NCBI GenBank assembly: GCA_965116055.1
Contig: OZ220466.1
Span: forward strand, 1 to 64,000
Source: Bin55 sp965116055
GTDB taxonomy: Bacteria; Pseudomonadota; Gammaproteobacteria; Pseudomonadales; Azotimanducaceae
DNA: 64,000 nucleotides
Direction: 5' to 3'
Notes under the pieces: model-generated
Told to the model about the DNA's origin: nothing
What the model saw: the letters and a program-made list of their open reading frames with translations, nothing else
Databases searched by the model: none
Shown here: positions 54,432 through 62,863 of the stretch, in pieces
Numbering within the stretch: position 1 is the first letter of the stretch
Layout: each line of letters begins with the position of its first letter
Position numbers and translations under genes: made by a program

Positions 54432-56012
54432 TTATCCCGCACTTGCCAACTTGCTTTTCGCTTCATCTTCGCGTAACTCGCGGAACAATGCTATTGTCAT
54501 TAAGACAAATATGACGAGTAACGGTAACGACGCAATGATTGACGCGTTTTTAACCGCCGTTAAATCGTTCATGTACATCAATGTAATCGGTAATACGATC
54601 AACATGAATGCCCAGAATACCCTATGCCAGCGTACTGGATGGTCGCCCGCGTGTAAACGCCGTGTCGCCATACCAGCAATCACATAACTCGCAGAGTCGT
54701 AGGTCGTGGCCGTAAATATAAAGGCCAAAACCAGATAAAGCAAGAGTGGAAGTGGTTGATATGGCAGCGCTTCAACAAAGGTTGCGATTGCTAAATCACC
54801 GTCGTCACCCAACACCATGTCCTTCAATGCCAAGACATCGTTTAGCTCGAACCACATGGCACTATTGCCAATCACGATGAAAAAGACCGCACAGCCTGCC
54901 GTGCCCAAGCCGATCATGCCCACAATCACTTCGCGGATCGTCCGTCCACGGGAAATACGTGAGACAAAAATGCCCATAAAGGGTGCGTAAGCCAACCACC
55001 AAGCCCAATAAAAAATCGTCCATTCTTCGACAAAACCGGCATTGGTGGCTGGATCCGTCCATGTATTCATACGCACGAACTCTTGGATCAGCAACCCCAC
55101 ACTGTTGCTCCCCATTTCAAGAATGAACACCGTAGGACCGACGGCGAGAATAAACAGAAGAAAGATCAACGCTACAGCTAAATTAATCATGCTAAGCCGT
55201 TTGATGCCAGCATCCAGGCCCAAGTAAACACTAAGGGCGAAGAGCGACATCGCAATAAGCGCTACTGCAGCATCCAATGCCATGCCACCTTGTACGCCGA
55301 ATAGCACGCTAATGCATGCCGCGATCGCTGGTGTGGCAAGGCCTAACGATGTGCCGGTGCCAGCCACCATCGCGACGATAAAACACAGATCTACCAATCG
55401 TCCGACCGGTCGAGTTGCTATATCGTCCCCAGCGATCCCACAAAGCGAGGTTGACAGCCGTAGATACGGTACCTTGCGTTGATAGTAAGGTACGGCGATG
55501 GCGACGGCCGGCAATGCATAAATTGCCCAGGCCGAGAACCCCCAGTGAAAAATGCCATAGGTCGCCGCGAGCTCAATCGCCATGGGATCGTTAGGTGAAA
55601 CCCCGAGCGGCGGAGTCGAGAGATAGTAAGCCCACTCGATCGGCGTCCAATAGAGCAGACCAGCGCCGATACCACTGCAAAACAACATCCCCATCCATGC
55701 CAGCAACGAATAGGTTGGGGTCGTCTTGCTACCGCCTAGTCGAATCTTGCCATATTTGCCAAAAGCAACGACACATAGCACAATGAGGCAACCGACCGCT
55801 GCCCACTGATACAGCAAACCGAGTTCTTGCGTCAGCCAACTGAATACCTGCGACGTTACCTCCTTCGCTTCCTCCGGATACAGCAGCATCGGTAAACACG
55901 CCACGAGAATCGCACCAACCGCAATTGCGAACAGGGTCCAGTCGATTGCCGGCGGACTAACGGCGTCGCGAGGCCGTTGCGCTAGGTCATGTGATTCAGC
56001 TAAGTCAGTCAC
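54432..56012 (-). CDS. BCCT family transporter
   Basis: A 526-residue inner-membrane sodium- or proton-coupled transporter of the betaine/carnitine/choline family with about 12 transmembrane segments. The signature region reads 'EWTIFYWAWWLAYAPFMGIF' followed by 'VSRISRGRTIREVIVG', and the first conserved block is 'GMLFCSGIGAGLLYWTPIEW'. The glycine-rich TM3 stretch has Gly-Ile-Gly-Ala-Gly. The C-terminal tail is short, so osmotic self-regulation as in BetP is unlikely. The substrate could be glycine betaine, carnitine, choline or DMSP-like. GTG start. Confidence 0.93.
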   Translation of the reverse strand: MTDLAESHDLAQRPRDAVSPPAIDWTLFAIAVGAILVACLPMLLYPEEAKEVTSQVFSWLTQELGLLYQWAAVGCLIVLCVVAFGKYGKIRLGGSKTTPTYSLLAWMGMLFCSGIGAGLLYWTPIEWAYYLSTPPLGVSPNDPMAIELAATYGIFHWGFSAWAIYALPAVAIAVPYYQRKVPYLRLSTSLCGIAGDDIATRPVGRLVDLCFIVAMVAGTGTSLGLATPAIAACISVLFGVQGGMALDAAVALIAMSLFALSVYLGLDAGIKRLSMINLAVALIFLLFILAVGPTVFILEMGSNSVGLLIQEFVRMNTWTDPATNAGFVEEWTIFYWAWWLAYAPFMGIFVSRISRGRTIREVIVGMIGLGTAGCAVFFIVIGNSAMWFELNDVLALKDMVLGDDGDLAIATFVEALPYQPLPLLLYLVLAFIFTATTYDSASYVIAGMATRRLHAGDHPVRWHRVFWAFMLIVLPITLMYMNDLTAVKNASIIASLPLLVIFVLMTIALFRELREDEAKSKLASAG

Positions 56013-56081
56013 GTCTATAAGTCCAAGTAGAAGCTAGTGCCAAGAACGCTCGAGCGAGGCTCGCGAACAACCACGCGTGTA

Positions 56082-56798
56082 TTAAGGCAATAACGCTCCG
56101 CCCTCGACATCGACCGTGCCGCCGGTCATATAACCGTTCTCAAGGCAGAATAAGATCGCAGACGCTACTTCGTCGGCAGTTCCCGCACGCGGAATGAGCA
56201 TCCGTTTCGTCGCCTGCTCCAGAAACTGTTCACGAACTTCGCCAGTTTGTGCAAACATAGGCGTGTCAATAACACCAGGACAGACGATATTGATTCGACG
56301 GGGCGCGATTTCCGGCGCAATGGCTCGCACGAATCCTTCAACCGCATTGCCTACCGTCGAGATGGCGGACGAGCCGGGATTACTTTTCCGCGCGGGGTAA
56401 CCACTAACCAAGACTATCGCGCCGTCGTCTGGAAGATATTCCGTACCTAGCCGCACTGAGTTGGTGTAACCCCACAATTTGCGGAAAGAACCTTGGAAAC
56501 CGTCCAAATCCATCTGCAAAAACGGTCCCGACGCACGAGCCCCGCCCGTCGCGCAGTTGACCAAAAAGTCATAGGGTGCTTCTTCGCGAAACAATGCTGC
56601 CAGTCCTTCACGGTCGAGTACATCAATCTCGCGATAAACCACCTTATCACTGGTCGTAGCCGACGCAGTTTGAATGTGTGAAGCGTCGCGGCTCCCGGCA
56701 ACTACCGTTGCACCCGCTTTATCTAGCTGCTGTGTTGTGGCAAGCCCGATGCCTGATGTACCACCTAATACGATCGCTTTTTTACCTTCAAATTTCAC
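56082..56798 (-). CDS. SDR family protein lacking the YxxxK motif
   Basis: A 238-residue Rossmann-fold protein of the short-chain dehydrogenase family. Cofactor motif GGTSGIG (12-18), 'LVNCATGGA' in place of NNAG, Ser132 in 'IVLVSGY', and 'CPGVIDTPMF' with 'YMTGGTVDVEGG' at the end. At the catalytic position the Tyr is Ile146 and the Lys is Gly150 ('SAISTVGNAVEGFV'); a Tyr-x-x-x-Lys look-alike (YPARK) occurs earlier, right after Ser132, at the wrong spacing. The protein may be catalytically altered or inactive. ATG start, downstream of the CinA-like gene. Confidence 0.85.
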   Translation of the reverse strand: MKFEGKKAIVLGGTSGIGLATTQQLDKAGATVVAGSRDASHIQTASATTSDKVVYREIDVLDREGLAALFREEAPYDFLVNCATGGARASGPFLQMDLDGFQGSFRKLWGYTNSVRLGTEYLPDDGAIVLVSGYPARKSNPGSSAISTVGNAVEGFVRAIAPEIAPRRINIVCPGVIDTPMFAQTGEVREQFLEQATKRMLIPRAGTADEVASAILFCLENGYMTGGTVDVEGGALLP

Positions 56799-56847
56799 GC
56801 CTACTCCTGTATATGCCGTTGCCTATGAATGGATATCTTGATTTTGT

Positions 56848-57597
56848 TCAATCATCGACTTCACCCGGTTCTCCGCCGCAAGCTCGAATAATTTCCCGAA
56901 TCGCACTAACTGTCGCTTCCACTTCCACAAGCTGCGTTCCACGAACTACTAATGTCGTGCCGTAAATTCCTTGTCGATGAAATGGGTAGCTGCCGATGTC
57001 AACGCTCGGGGTACGGCGCTGTAACTCCCCAAGTTGGGTCGCTATCTCGCTCTCGCCCATGAATGCGCGTACCGATCTTGATTTCACCGTATCCCCGCCG
57101 CGAAACTCAATGGTCGGGAGCATGGCTTGAAGTATTGCTGGAATGCCTGCCATGACATAGACATTCTCGATCGAAAAGCCTTGCGGGCCGCCCGTCACAT
57201 TGTCGATGAGACTCGCACCCTCAGGGACGCGGGCCATCAGTAGACGGCTTGCCATCACTTCTGGCGGCGCTTCGCGCGCTCGAATTCGACGTTCAATTTC
57301 GGGATGCATCACCAACTCGACATCAAATGCCCGTGCGATACATACCGCAGTAATGTCGTCGTGCGTCGGACCGATGCCGCCTGTGGTAAGCACATAGTCG
57401 TATGTCGCACGCGCATAGTTAACCGCATCCACGATGACATCATGAACGTCAGGAATCACGCGGGCCTCCTGCACGGTCACCCCTTGCTCGCCCAAGGCGG
57501 TCGCGATATATTGAAGGTTGAGATCCTGCGTACGCCCAGAGAGGATTTCATTACCAATAATCAACACGCAGGCGGAGACAACATTCTGGTTACGCAT
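56848..57597 (-). CDS. CinA/MoaB-type molybdopterin-binding domain protein
   Basis: A 249-residue protein with an N-terminal molybdopterin-binding (MoCF_biosynth) domain: 'ACVLIIGNEILSGRTQDLN' and 'YDYVLTTGGIGPTHDDITA'. It corresponds to the short form of competence/damage-inducible CinA, without the C-terminal nicotinamide-nucleotide deamidase domain. The ATG at 57597 is preceded by GAGGAT; a TTG codon lies just before. It lies 12 bases after the enoyl-CoA hydratase gene in one transcript, an unusual partner for acyl-CoA metabolism. Confidence 0.87.
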   Translation of the reverse strand: MRNQNVVSACVLIIGNEILSGRTQDLNLQYIATALGEQGVTVQEARVIPDVHDVIVDAVNYARATYDYVLTTGGIGPTHDDITAVCIARAFDVELVMHPEIERRIRAREAPPEVMASRLLMARVPEGASLIDNVTGGPQGFSIENVYVMAGIPAILQAMLPTIEFRGGDTVKSRSVRAFMGESEIATQLGELQRRTPSVDIGSYPFHRQGIYGTTLVVRGTQLVEVEATVSAIREIIRACGGEPGEVDD

Positions 57598-57609
57598 CAA
57601 GCGAGATCC

Positions 57610-58410
57610 TCAAGCGCCCGTAAAGTTAGGGCGGCGTTTCTCAGCAAATGCCTGCCGCCCTTCCTTGTAGTCCGAAGAATCAAAGCACGCGCGAACGAGC
57701 GCATGGACGGATTCAATGTCATTCGGCTCGCCGCCGCGCTCATACGCATCCACTGCGGCTTTAGCGGCTTTTACGGTAAGCGGCGCATTACCTGCGATAC
57801 GCTCGCAATACGCTTCTACTTCGCTGTCAATGTGATCGCGCTCTACGACGAATTGCACAATCCCGGCATCAAACGCTTCCTCCGCGCTGAGAAATCTGGC
57901 TGAGAACAGAATATCTCGCGCCCGCGCAGGACCGCATATACGCGACAATTTAGCCAGACCTTCGTAATCGTATCCGAGTCCTAATTTGGCAGCCGGGATA
58001 CCGAACGTGCTATCAGGCGTTGCGAAGCGCACATCCGCTTGCAACGCCGTTGCCAAACCGCCGCCGATACAGTACCCAGTGACCTTGGCAATAAGAGGCT
58101 TCGTCATATTTGCCAGCGCTCTCGAACCGCGAGCAGACGCTTGACCATATGTTTCCGCTTGCTCAGCGTTATCGCGCACCTTACTAAATTCGCTGATGTC
58201 CGCACCTGATACGAAGGCTTTGCCCCCGGCGCCACTCATCACAACGACGCGGATATGAGGATTCGATTCGTAATGCTCGATAATGTCTGCGATGCCTCCC
58301 CACATTTCCAGCGATAACGCATTGTGACGCGGCGGATTATTAAATGTCATGTAACCGATAGGACCTTCAATCCGCGCGAGCATCCGATCAGTCTTAAGCG
58401 TGAGGTTCAT
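57610..58410 (-). CDS. Enoyl-CoA hydratase/isomerase family protein
   Basis: A crotonase-fold enzyme of 266 residues. Oxyanion-hole segments are 'FVSGADISEFSKV' and 'AKVTGYCIGGGLATALQADV'. The substrate-binding start is 'NNPPRHNALSLEMW'. The usual catalytic glutamate pair is not complete: one acidic residue may be within 'FGIPAAKLGLGYDYEG', where a typical hydratase has 'PExxLGxxP', so isomerase or thioesterase-type activity is possible. The ATG overlaps the CoA-lyase stop (ATGA). Part of a four-gene acyl-CoA unit. Confidence 0.86.
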   Translation of the reverse strand: MNLTLKTDRMLARIEGPIGYMTFNNPPRHNALSLEMWGGIADIIEHYESNPHIRVVVMSGAGGKAFVSGADISEFSKVRDNAEQAETYGQASARGSRALANMTKPLIAKVTGYCIGGGLATALQADVRFATPDSTFGIPAAKLGLGYDYEGLAKLSRICGPARARDILFSARFLSAEEAFDAGIVQFVVERDHIDSEVEAYCERIAGNAPLTVKAAKAAVDAYERGGEPNDIESVHALVRACFDSSDYKEGRQAFAEKRRPNFTGA

Positions 58411-59312
58411 ATTGCTCCTAGTTGGGTTGCGCGATCCAGCAGTTCCTGCGCTTGCGTGAAATGTGGTGCGTCGACCATGCGCCCTTCGAATTGAAATGCA
58501 TTGCGACCTTGTGCCTGCGCTTCATGAAATGCTTCAATCAGACGTTGAGCGTGGGCCACCGCGTCCGCACTGGGCGTGAATGCTTCGTTGACAACGGGAA
58601 TTTGACTGGGGTGGATCGTCAATTTTCCCGTAAACCCTAGTTGCGCTGCTGCTCGGCAGTCATTTTGCAGCCCATCCAGATCATTTAAGCGCACAAATAC
58701 GGTATCAATCGGTTGAATGTTGTGTGCCCGCGCCGCAAGCACGGTGAGATTGCGACAGGAGTCGAACACACTGAGATAGGCCCCGTCAGCATCACGGTTC
58801 GTTGTCGCCCCGATGGCAGTCGCGAGGTCTTCTGCACCCCAAGTAAGTGCGACGACGCGAGGTTCGCTTGCCAGAGTCGTCAAATTTCTTACGCCTAACG
58901 GCGTTTCACCGCCGATTAACATCAGACCGATTTTCAGCGGAATCCCTGGTAAACGTATTTCGAATTTAGAGATCAATGTCTCCAATACGTGCAATGCAGA
59001 AACGCGTTCGGCTTTCGGCACCATATAGAGATGCGGCGCATATTCCAAAGTCGCTTCCAGGTCCGCGATACCCCAGGGCGAATCCAGAGGATTCAAGCGA
59101 ACGGCTACTTCCTTTAGACCGAAGTCAACATCCGCAAGCCAATGCACGATAGTTGTTCGGGCAGACGCTTTGTCGCCAGGAGCGACCGCATCCTCAAGAT
59201 CAATAACGATGGTATCCGCATCGCCGTCAAGCGACTTCGCCAGCATTTTCTCATTCGGTCCTGGTATGAAATGCACCGAACGACGCGTGCGGATAGGTTT
59301 CAGATTTCTCAT
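58407..59312 (-). CDS. HpcH/HpaI aldolase/citrate lyase (CitE-like) CoA ester lyase
   Basis: A TIM-barrel Mg2+ enzyme of 301 residues that cleaves or forms CoA thioesters such as malyl- or citramalyl-CoA. Motifs: 'RTRRSVHFIPGPNEKML', the acidic 'IDLEDAVAPGDKASAR', 'VAVRLNPLDSPWG', and 'GKLTIHPSQIPVVNEAF' at the CoA-binding C-terminus. 'ALTWGAEDLATAIGA' supplies another metal ligand. The ATG overlaps the MaoC gene stop (ATGA), so the two are translationally coupled. Confidence 0.9.
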   Translation of the reverse strand: MRNLKPIRTRRSVHFIPGPNEKMLAKSLDGDADTIVIDLEDAVAPGDKASARTTIVHWLADVDFGLKEVAVRLNPLDSPWGIADLEATLEYAPHLYMVPKAERVSALHVLETLISKFEIRLPGIPLKIGLMLIGGETPLGVRNLTTLASEPRVVALTWGAEDLATAIGATTNRDADGAYLSVFDSCRNLTVLAARAHNIQPIDTVFVRLNDLDGLQNDCRAAAQLGFTGKLTIHPSQIPVVNEAFTPSADAVAHAQRLIEAFHEAQAQGRNAFQFEGRMVDAPHFTQAQELLDRATQLGAI

Positions 59313-59758
59313 ACCTTACGCTGCATCATGGCACCCCGTTCGCACAGACACACGATTTCGCCACGTTGGTTTATGCCGCGGTGTTCGAAGGTCACAATGC
59401 CTCGATCCGGTTTCGTACGGCTTTCACGTTTCGCGATCACTTTGGTCGACACGGTTATGGTGTCACCGAGAAAGACCGGATTAGGAAAAGTGGTTTTATC
59501 GAATCCGAGATTTCCGAGCGTGGTTCCCAGGGTGGTATCGCCCACCGATAGACCGACCACAAGACCCAAGGTAAAGATACTGTTTACGAGAATTTGGCCA
59601 TGAATCGAATTTTTCGCGAACTCCGCGTCAAGATGCAGTGGTTGTGGATTTAACGTCAGCGTCGTAAACAGTAGATTATCCGTTTCCGTCACGGTGCGAC
59701 TAGGTTGATGATGGAATGCCATCCCTACGTCAAGCTCCTCAAAGAATTTGCCAGACAC
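59309..59758 (-). CDS. MaoC family dehydratase
   Basis: A 149-residue hot-dog-fold (R)-specific hydratase. The hydratase-2 motif is seen as 'NPQPLHLDAEFAKNSIHGQI' with Asn, His and the following small residues, then 'VNSIFTLGLVVGLSVGDTTL'. It resembles the mesaconyl-CoA or enoyl-CoA hydratases often paired with CitE-like lyases. GTG start. First gene of the minus-strand unit MaoC-CitE-ECH-CinA(-SDR), 44 bases from the divergent acyl-CoA dehydrogenase. Confidence 0.9.
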   Translation of the reverse strand: MSGKFFEELDVGMAFHHQPSRTVTETDNLLFTTLTLNPQPLHLDAEFAKNSIHGQILVNSIFTLGLVVGLSVGDTTLGTTLGNLGFDKTTFPNPVFLGDTITVSTKVIAKRESRTKPDRGIVTFEHRGINQRGEIVCLCERGAMMQRKV

Positions 59759-59802
59759 CGCGTGCTTACCCTTACCACCATTGTGCGTAGTGTATTTTGA
59801 TT

Positions 59803-60969
59803 ATGGATTTTGCATTAACCGAAGAACAAGTAATGATCCGCGATGCCATTAAGCGGATCTGCACCGACTTCCCTGACGAATACTGGGCAAAGCACGATGA
59901 GGAGCACACGTTTCCGTGGGACTTCTACAACGCCCTCGCAGAAGGCGGCTGGATAGGTATTGCCATTCCTGAGGAATACGGCGGCAGCGGTAAAGGCATT
60001 ACTGAAGCGTCCATCATTCTGGAAGAGGTTTCGGCGTCAGGTGCCGCGATGAACGGAGCAAGCGGTATCCATCTTTCGATCTTTGGCATGCACCCCGTCG
60101 TGAAATACGGCAGCGAGGAAATGAAGCAGAAATATCTGCCGCGGGTAGCCAACGGTGACTTACATGTCGCTTTCGGAGTCACCGAACCCGACGCCGGTAC
60201 GGATACGACATCAATCACGACAACCGCGACCCGGGATGGCGACTTCTATATCGTTAAAGGCCGCAAGGTTTGGACGACCAAAGCATTGGATTCGGAGCGG
60301 GTACTGCTACTCACCCGTACTCAAAGTAAGGACAAGGTTCAACGACGATCTGAAGGCATGACCTTACTCCTCGCTGAACTCCAACGACCTGAAGTATCGA
60401 TTTCACCCATACCCAAAGTCGGCCGCAACGCGATCGCGACCTGCGAAGTCGTATACGACAACCTACCTGTCCACGTCACTGATCGCGTGGGCGAAGAGGG
60501 TAAAGGTTTTCGTCATATTCTTGATGGTCTGAATGCCGAGCGTGTCCTAGTAGCGTCCGAAGCGCTAGGCATTGGTCGTGCGGCCATACGGCGTGCCGTC
60601 AACTACGCGAAAGAACGCGTGGTATTTGGGCGACCCATTGGTCAAAATCAAGGTGTTAGTTTCCCTCTAGGCGAAGCAACCATGAGGCTTGACGCGGCGG
60701 AATTAATGATTCGCAAGGCATCTTGGCTACTTGATCAAGGCTTGCCGTGCGGAGCAGAAGCCAATATGGCTAAATGGTTGGCCGCCGATGCCTGTTTTCA
60801 AGCAGCAGATCAAGCCGTGCAGACCCACGGGGGCTTCGGGTACGCTAAGGAGTTTCACGTTGAAAGGTATTGGCGCGAAGCGCGCCTTATGCGCATTGCC
60901 CCCATTTCGCAGGAGATGGTGCTGAACTATGTCACCGAGCATGTACTGGAGTTGCCGAGATCGTATTGA
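59803..60969 (+). CDS. Acyl-CoA dehydrogenase
   Basis: An FAD-dependent acyl-CoA dehydrogenase of 388 residues in the usual three-domain order: N-terminal helices ('EEQVMIRDAIKRIC'), middle beta domain ('FGVTEPDAGTDTTSITTTA' and 'IVKGRKVWTTKA'), and C-terminal helices ('ERVVFGRPIGQNQGVSFPL', 'QTHGGFGYAKEFHVERYWRE'). The ATG at 59803 is preferred over a TTG at 59797. It is divergent from the MaoC-CitE operon and probably shares a regulatory region of only 44 bases with it. Confidence 0.92.
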   Translation: MDFALTEEQVMIRDAIKRICTDFPDEYWAKHDEEHTFPWDFYNALAEGGWIGIAIPEEYGGSGKGITEASIILEEVSASGAAMNGASGIHLSIFGMHPVVKYGSEEMKQKYLPRVANGDLHVAFGVTEPDAGTDTTSITTTATRDGDFYIVKGRKVWTTKALDSERVLLLTRTQSKDKVQRRSEGMTLLLAELQRPEVSISPIPKVGRNAIATCEVVYDNLPVHVTDRVGEEGKGFRHILDGLNAERVLVASEALGIGRAAIRRAVNYAKERVVFGRPIGQNQGVSFPLGEATMRLDAAELMIRKASWLLDQGLPCGAEANMAKWLAADACFQAADQAVQTHGGFGYAKEFHVERYWREARLMRIAPISQEMVLNYVTEHVLELPRSY

Positions 60970-61023
60970 GGAAGACCAAGTAAGCAACTTACGCTGATGA
61001 AAAGCTCTTAGATTACCCACACG

Positions 61024-61233
61024 TCAACGCAAAAATAGTGTGCACGAAGCATGAAAAGTCACTCGAATGACCAGACCTTGGTCATTTCGACCGCCGTCGT
61101 CGTATATGACGGTTATTGACGGTTTTGAGATGACCTCTTCGGATATCCAGTGCCAAGCAACTGGTGCAAAATAATGCCACATGAAAAATATCGTGGAGAT
61201 ACAGAAAAGAACGAAAAGCAACCAGATGAACAT
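61024..61233 (-). CDS. Small membrane-anchored protein, hypothetical
   Basis: A 69-residue frame starting at ATG 61233 with one strong N-terminal transmembrane helix ('MFIWLLFVLFCISTIFFM') and a short polar tail. The frame stays open upstream of the ATG for about 30 codons, without a start. It lies downstream of the Panacea-domain gene on the same strand and may be the 3' part of a broken partner gene that begins at 61406. No family recognised. Confidence 0.35.
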   Translation of the reverse strand: MFIWLLFVLFCISTIFFMWHYFAPVAWHWISEEVISKPSITVIYDDGGRNDQGLVIRVTFHASCTLFLR

Positions 61234-61355
61234 TACTACCCCGTAAGCAAATACATCTCGAAGTCTCTCGGCGCCCGTGTTCGCTCTGTAAACGGTCGCG
61301 TTCCAGTTCTTGCTGGGTATCTAGTGCATCTAATTCACGATGTGGTAAGGTGTCT

Positions 61356-61406
61356 CTATGGGCTTCGTTTCGATTGGAATACTTTGTTCCAATCAAAGTC
61401 AGCCAT
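61356..61406 (-). pseudogene. Possible truncated start of a Panacea partner gene
   Basis: ATG 61406 overlaps the end of the Panacea gene (ATGGCTGA) in the manner of a coupled operon. It reads 'MADFDWNKVFQSKRSP' and then meets a stop. Further coding-looking sequence continues in another frame toward the small membrane protein at 61233. This may be a frameshifted second gene of a toxin-antitoxin pair; the evidence is thin. Confidence 0.25.
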
Positions 61407-61986
61407 CCCTTACTACCATATGCTCATGCTGCCGGCGCAGACGTGCCTTGTAATAGGCTTCAATCACTTCGTTAGGAATAACCTGGTTAACGGTTCGTCG
61501 ACCTTTCTTATATATCTGATCCCAGGGCGTTCCGGCTGTATGGGTAATAGCAGAAAGGTCCAACGCGTCATAATCTTGATACGCCTTCAATACGCGACGA
61601 ATTAATGTGAGTTCCTTCGGACCGAATGTTGATTCATGATTCGTTACTTCTCCCGTCACTGGCTGTGAACGAAATACTTTATAAGCGTGATATATAGATG
61701 GAATGACGGGTCCGTAACGCCAAGCCTCTACAGCTTCATTGATCAACTTGCGACTGAAGTAACCTAATGACCAACCATGACATAGATACGTAAGTTTGAG
61801 CAGATGCATTGGCGTGGTGTCTTCACCCTGACGTTCCCAGAGGATCTGTTCGGCAACCCGAGGCGCTGGATGTCCTTGCCCATTCTGGGCTTGTGATTGG
61901 CGCTTCAGTTCTTTTACAGTATTTGATTCTTTCACACAATTTACTTGTAGTTGAAAAGAGTCAATAAGGACTGAAAGTTTAACCAT
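61399..61986 (-). CDS. Panacea (SocA/DUF4065) domain protein
   Basis: A 195-residue protein whose second two thirds match the Panacea domain: 'VAEQILWERQ', 'TPMHLLKLTYLCHGWSLGYF' and 'VEAWRYGPVIPSIYHAYKVF', then 'WDQIYKKGRRTVNQVIPNEV'. Panacea proteins are known as antitoxins (SocA, PanA) neutralising diverse small toxins, and are also found in prophages. The first 40 residues are extra, and ATG codons other than 61986 are not obvious. The partner, if any, should be the broken frame directly downstream. Confidence 0.8.
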   Translation of the reverse strand: MVKLSVLIDSFQLQVNCVKESNTVKELKRQSQAQNGQGHPAPRVAEQILWERQGEDTTPMHLLKLTYLCHGWSLGYFSRKLINEAVEAWRYGPVIPSIYHAYKVFRSQPVTGEVTNHESTFGPKELTLIRRVLKAYQDYDALDLSAITHTAGTPWDQIYKKGRRTVNQVIPNEVIEAYYKARLRRQHEHMVVRDG

Positions 61987-62371
61987 CGTAGGCGTACGGA
62001 AAGGGGTCGGTTTCCGTACAGCTTTCGCACAGTGAGGTTGACGTGCTTCTAGGAGCCTGTGACGTAGGATGATTTGGCACTTAGTAAATAGGATATATTA
62101 TCCTATTTGATCTGCATATAGATTATTTTATTGATTACATCTATATAAAGATATATTTTACTAATCTTGTCCTAGGAAATTTTCTACGCGTTGACATACC
62201 ACTGCTTCACCTCCCTCGGCGACGCGCCGTGAGTTGTATCATCTTTGGTTCAATGCCGGCAGTGAGTTAACAGTGGCTGTACATACAAAGCCAAGACAGG
62301 CGGGGACCATATGATCCCCAAACCTTAGAGCACATGCGCGTAAACCGTGCTGCATCACATCGGCAAAAACG
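61987..62371. other. Intergenic region with a MITE copy
   Basis: This gap upstream of the Panacea gene contains the partial miniature element at 62049-62190. The remaining 180 bases (62191-62371) show no gene. A T-arm-like GGTTCAATGCC near 62250 was examined, but no tRNA could be folded around it. Confidence 0.45.
62049..62190. mobile_element. IS1182-related MITE, copy A (right end missing)
   Basis: This 142-base AT-rich element begins CTAGGAGCCTGTGACGTAG and is homologous along its length to the complete copy at 62683-62836 in the same orientation, but it lacks the right terminal repeat. The terminal sequence matches the ends of IS1182 copy A at 32465, suggesting it is a non-autonomous derivative. 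Confidence 0.75.
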
Positions 62372-62590
62372 TTACTCGCCGAACAGGTACGTCAACCCGA
62401 TAGCACCTAAGATACTAACGACCTGTATCCAGCGCCACATCCTATCCATTTTGATGTCCTTTTTGATATCCTTCAAATCGTCTGTGATGACTTTTAAAGA
62501 TTCGTTAACGTCATGAAAGCATTCACTAATATGTCGTTCAGCACCGTCAAATCGATCCGGCACTAGCTGCATCGTCTCGTTATCGGCCAT
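62372..62590 (-). CDS. Small C-terminally anchored protein, hypothetical
   Basis: A 72-residue protein: a charged, probably coiled-coil N-terminal part ('HDVNESLKVITDDLKDIKKD') followed by one C-terminal transmembrane helix ('WIQVVSILGAIGLTYLFG'). The general layout is like phage XhlA/haemolysin-type or DUF1640-type membrane-anchored coiled coils, but I cannot assign a family. ATG 62590 has AGGTG eight bases upstream. It is bracketed by two direct copies of an IS1182-related miniature element. Confidence 0.6.
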   Translation of the reverse strand: MADNETMQLVPDRFDGAERHISECFHDVNESLKVITDDLKDIKKDIKMDRMWRWIQVVSILGAIGLTYLFGE

Positions 62591-62682
62591 TATCACACCT
62601 GCCGCTTATTTCGGGAGAAATCATAATTATTTTCCAGCGATTCGTGTAGCCACGCAACGTCGCATACGCCAGACGGAATTGG

Positions 62683-62836
62683 CTAGGAGTCTGTGCCGTA
62701 GGACGATTTGGCATTCAGTAAATAGGATACACTATCGTATTTATTCTTTATATAGATTATTTTACCTAATATTTCTACATGAGGATATATTCTCCTAATT
62801 CTATCCCAAGAAATCTTCTACGGTGCAGGCTCCTAG
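62683..62836. mobile_element. IS1182-related MITE, copy B (complete)
   Basis: A 154-base AT-rich element with 19-base terminal inverted repeats: CTAGGAGTCTGTGCCGTAG at the left and the complement of CTAGGAGCCTGCACCGTAG at the right. It has no coding capacity. The ends match those of the IS1182 remnants at 32.5, 33.3, 39.8 and 48.1 kb, so an IS1182 transposase of this genome could have mobilised it. Confidence 0.8.
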
Positions 62837-62863
62837 GACAATACAAAGACGCGTTCGAGCTAC

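Noticed and set aside
54384..54432. Interpreting PhyH plus BCCT as an ectoine hydroxylase/uptake pair
   Set aside because: The ectoine hydroxylase signature is not present in the PhyH protein and no ectoine synthesis genes are nearby.
62240..62330. tRNA-like T-arm (GGTTCAATGCC)
   Set aside because: No acceptor, D or anticodon stems could be paired around it.
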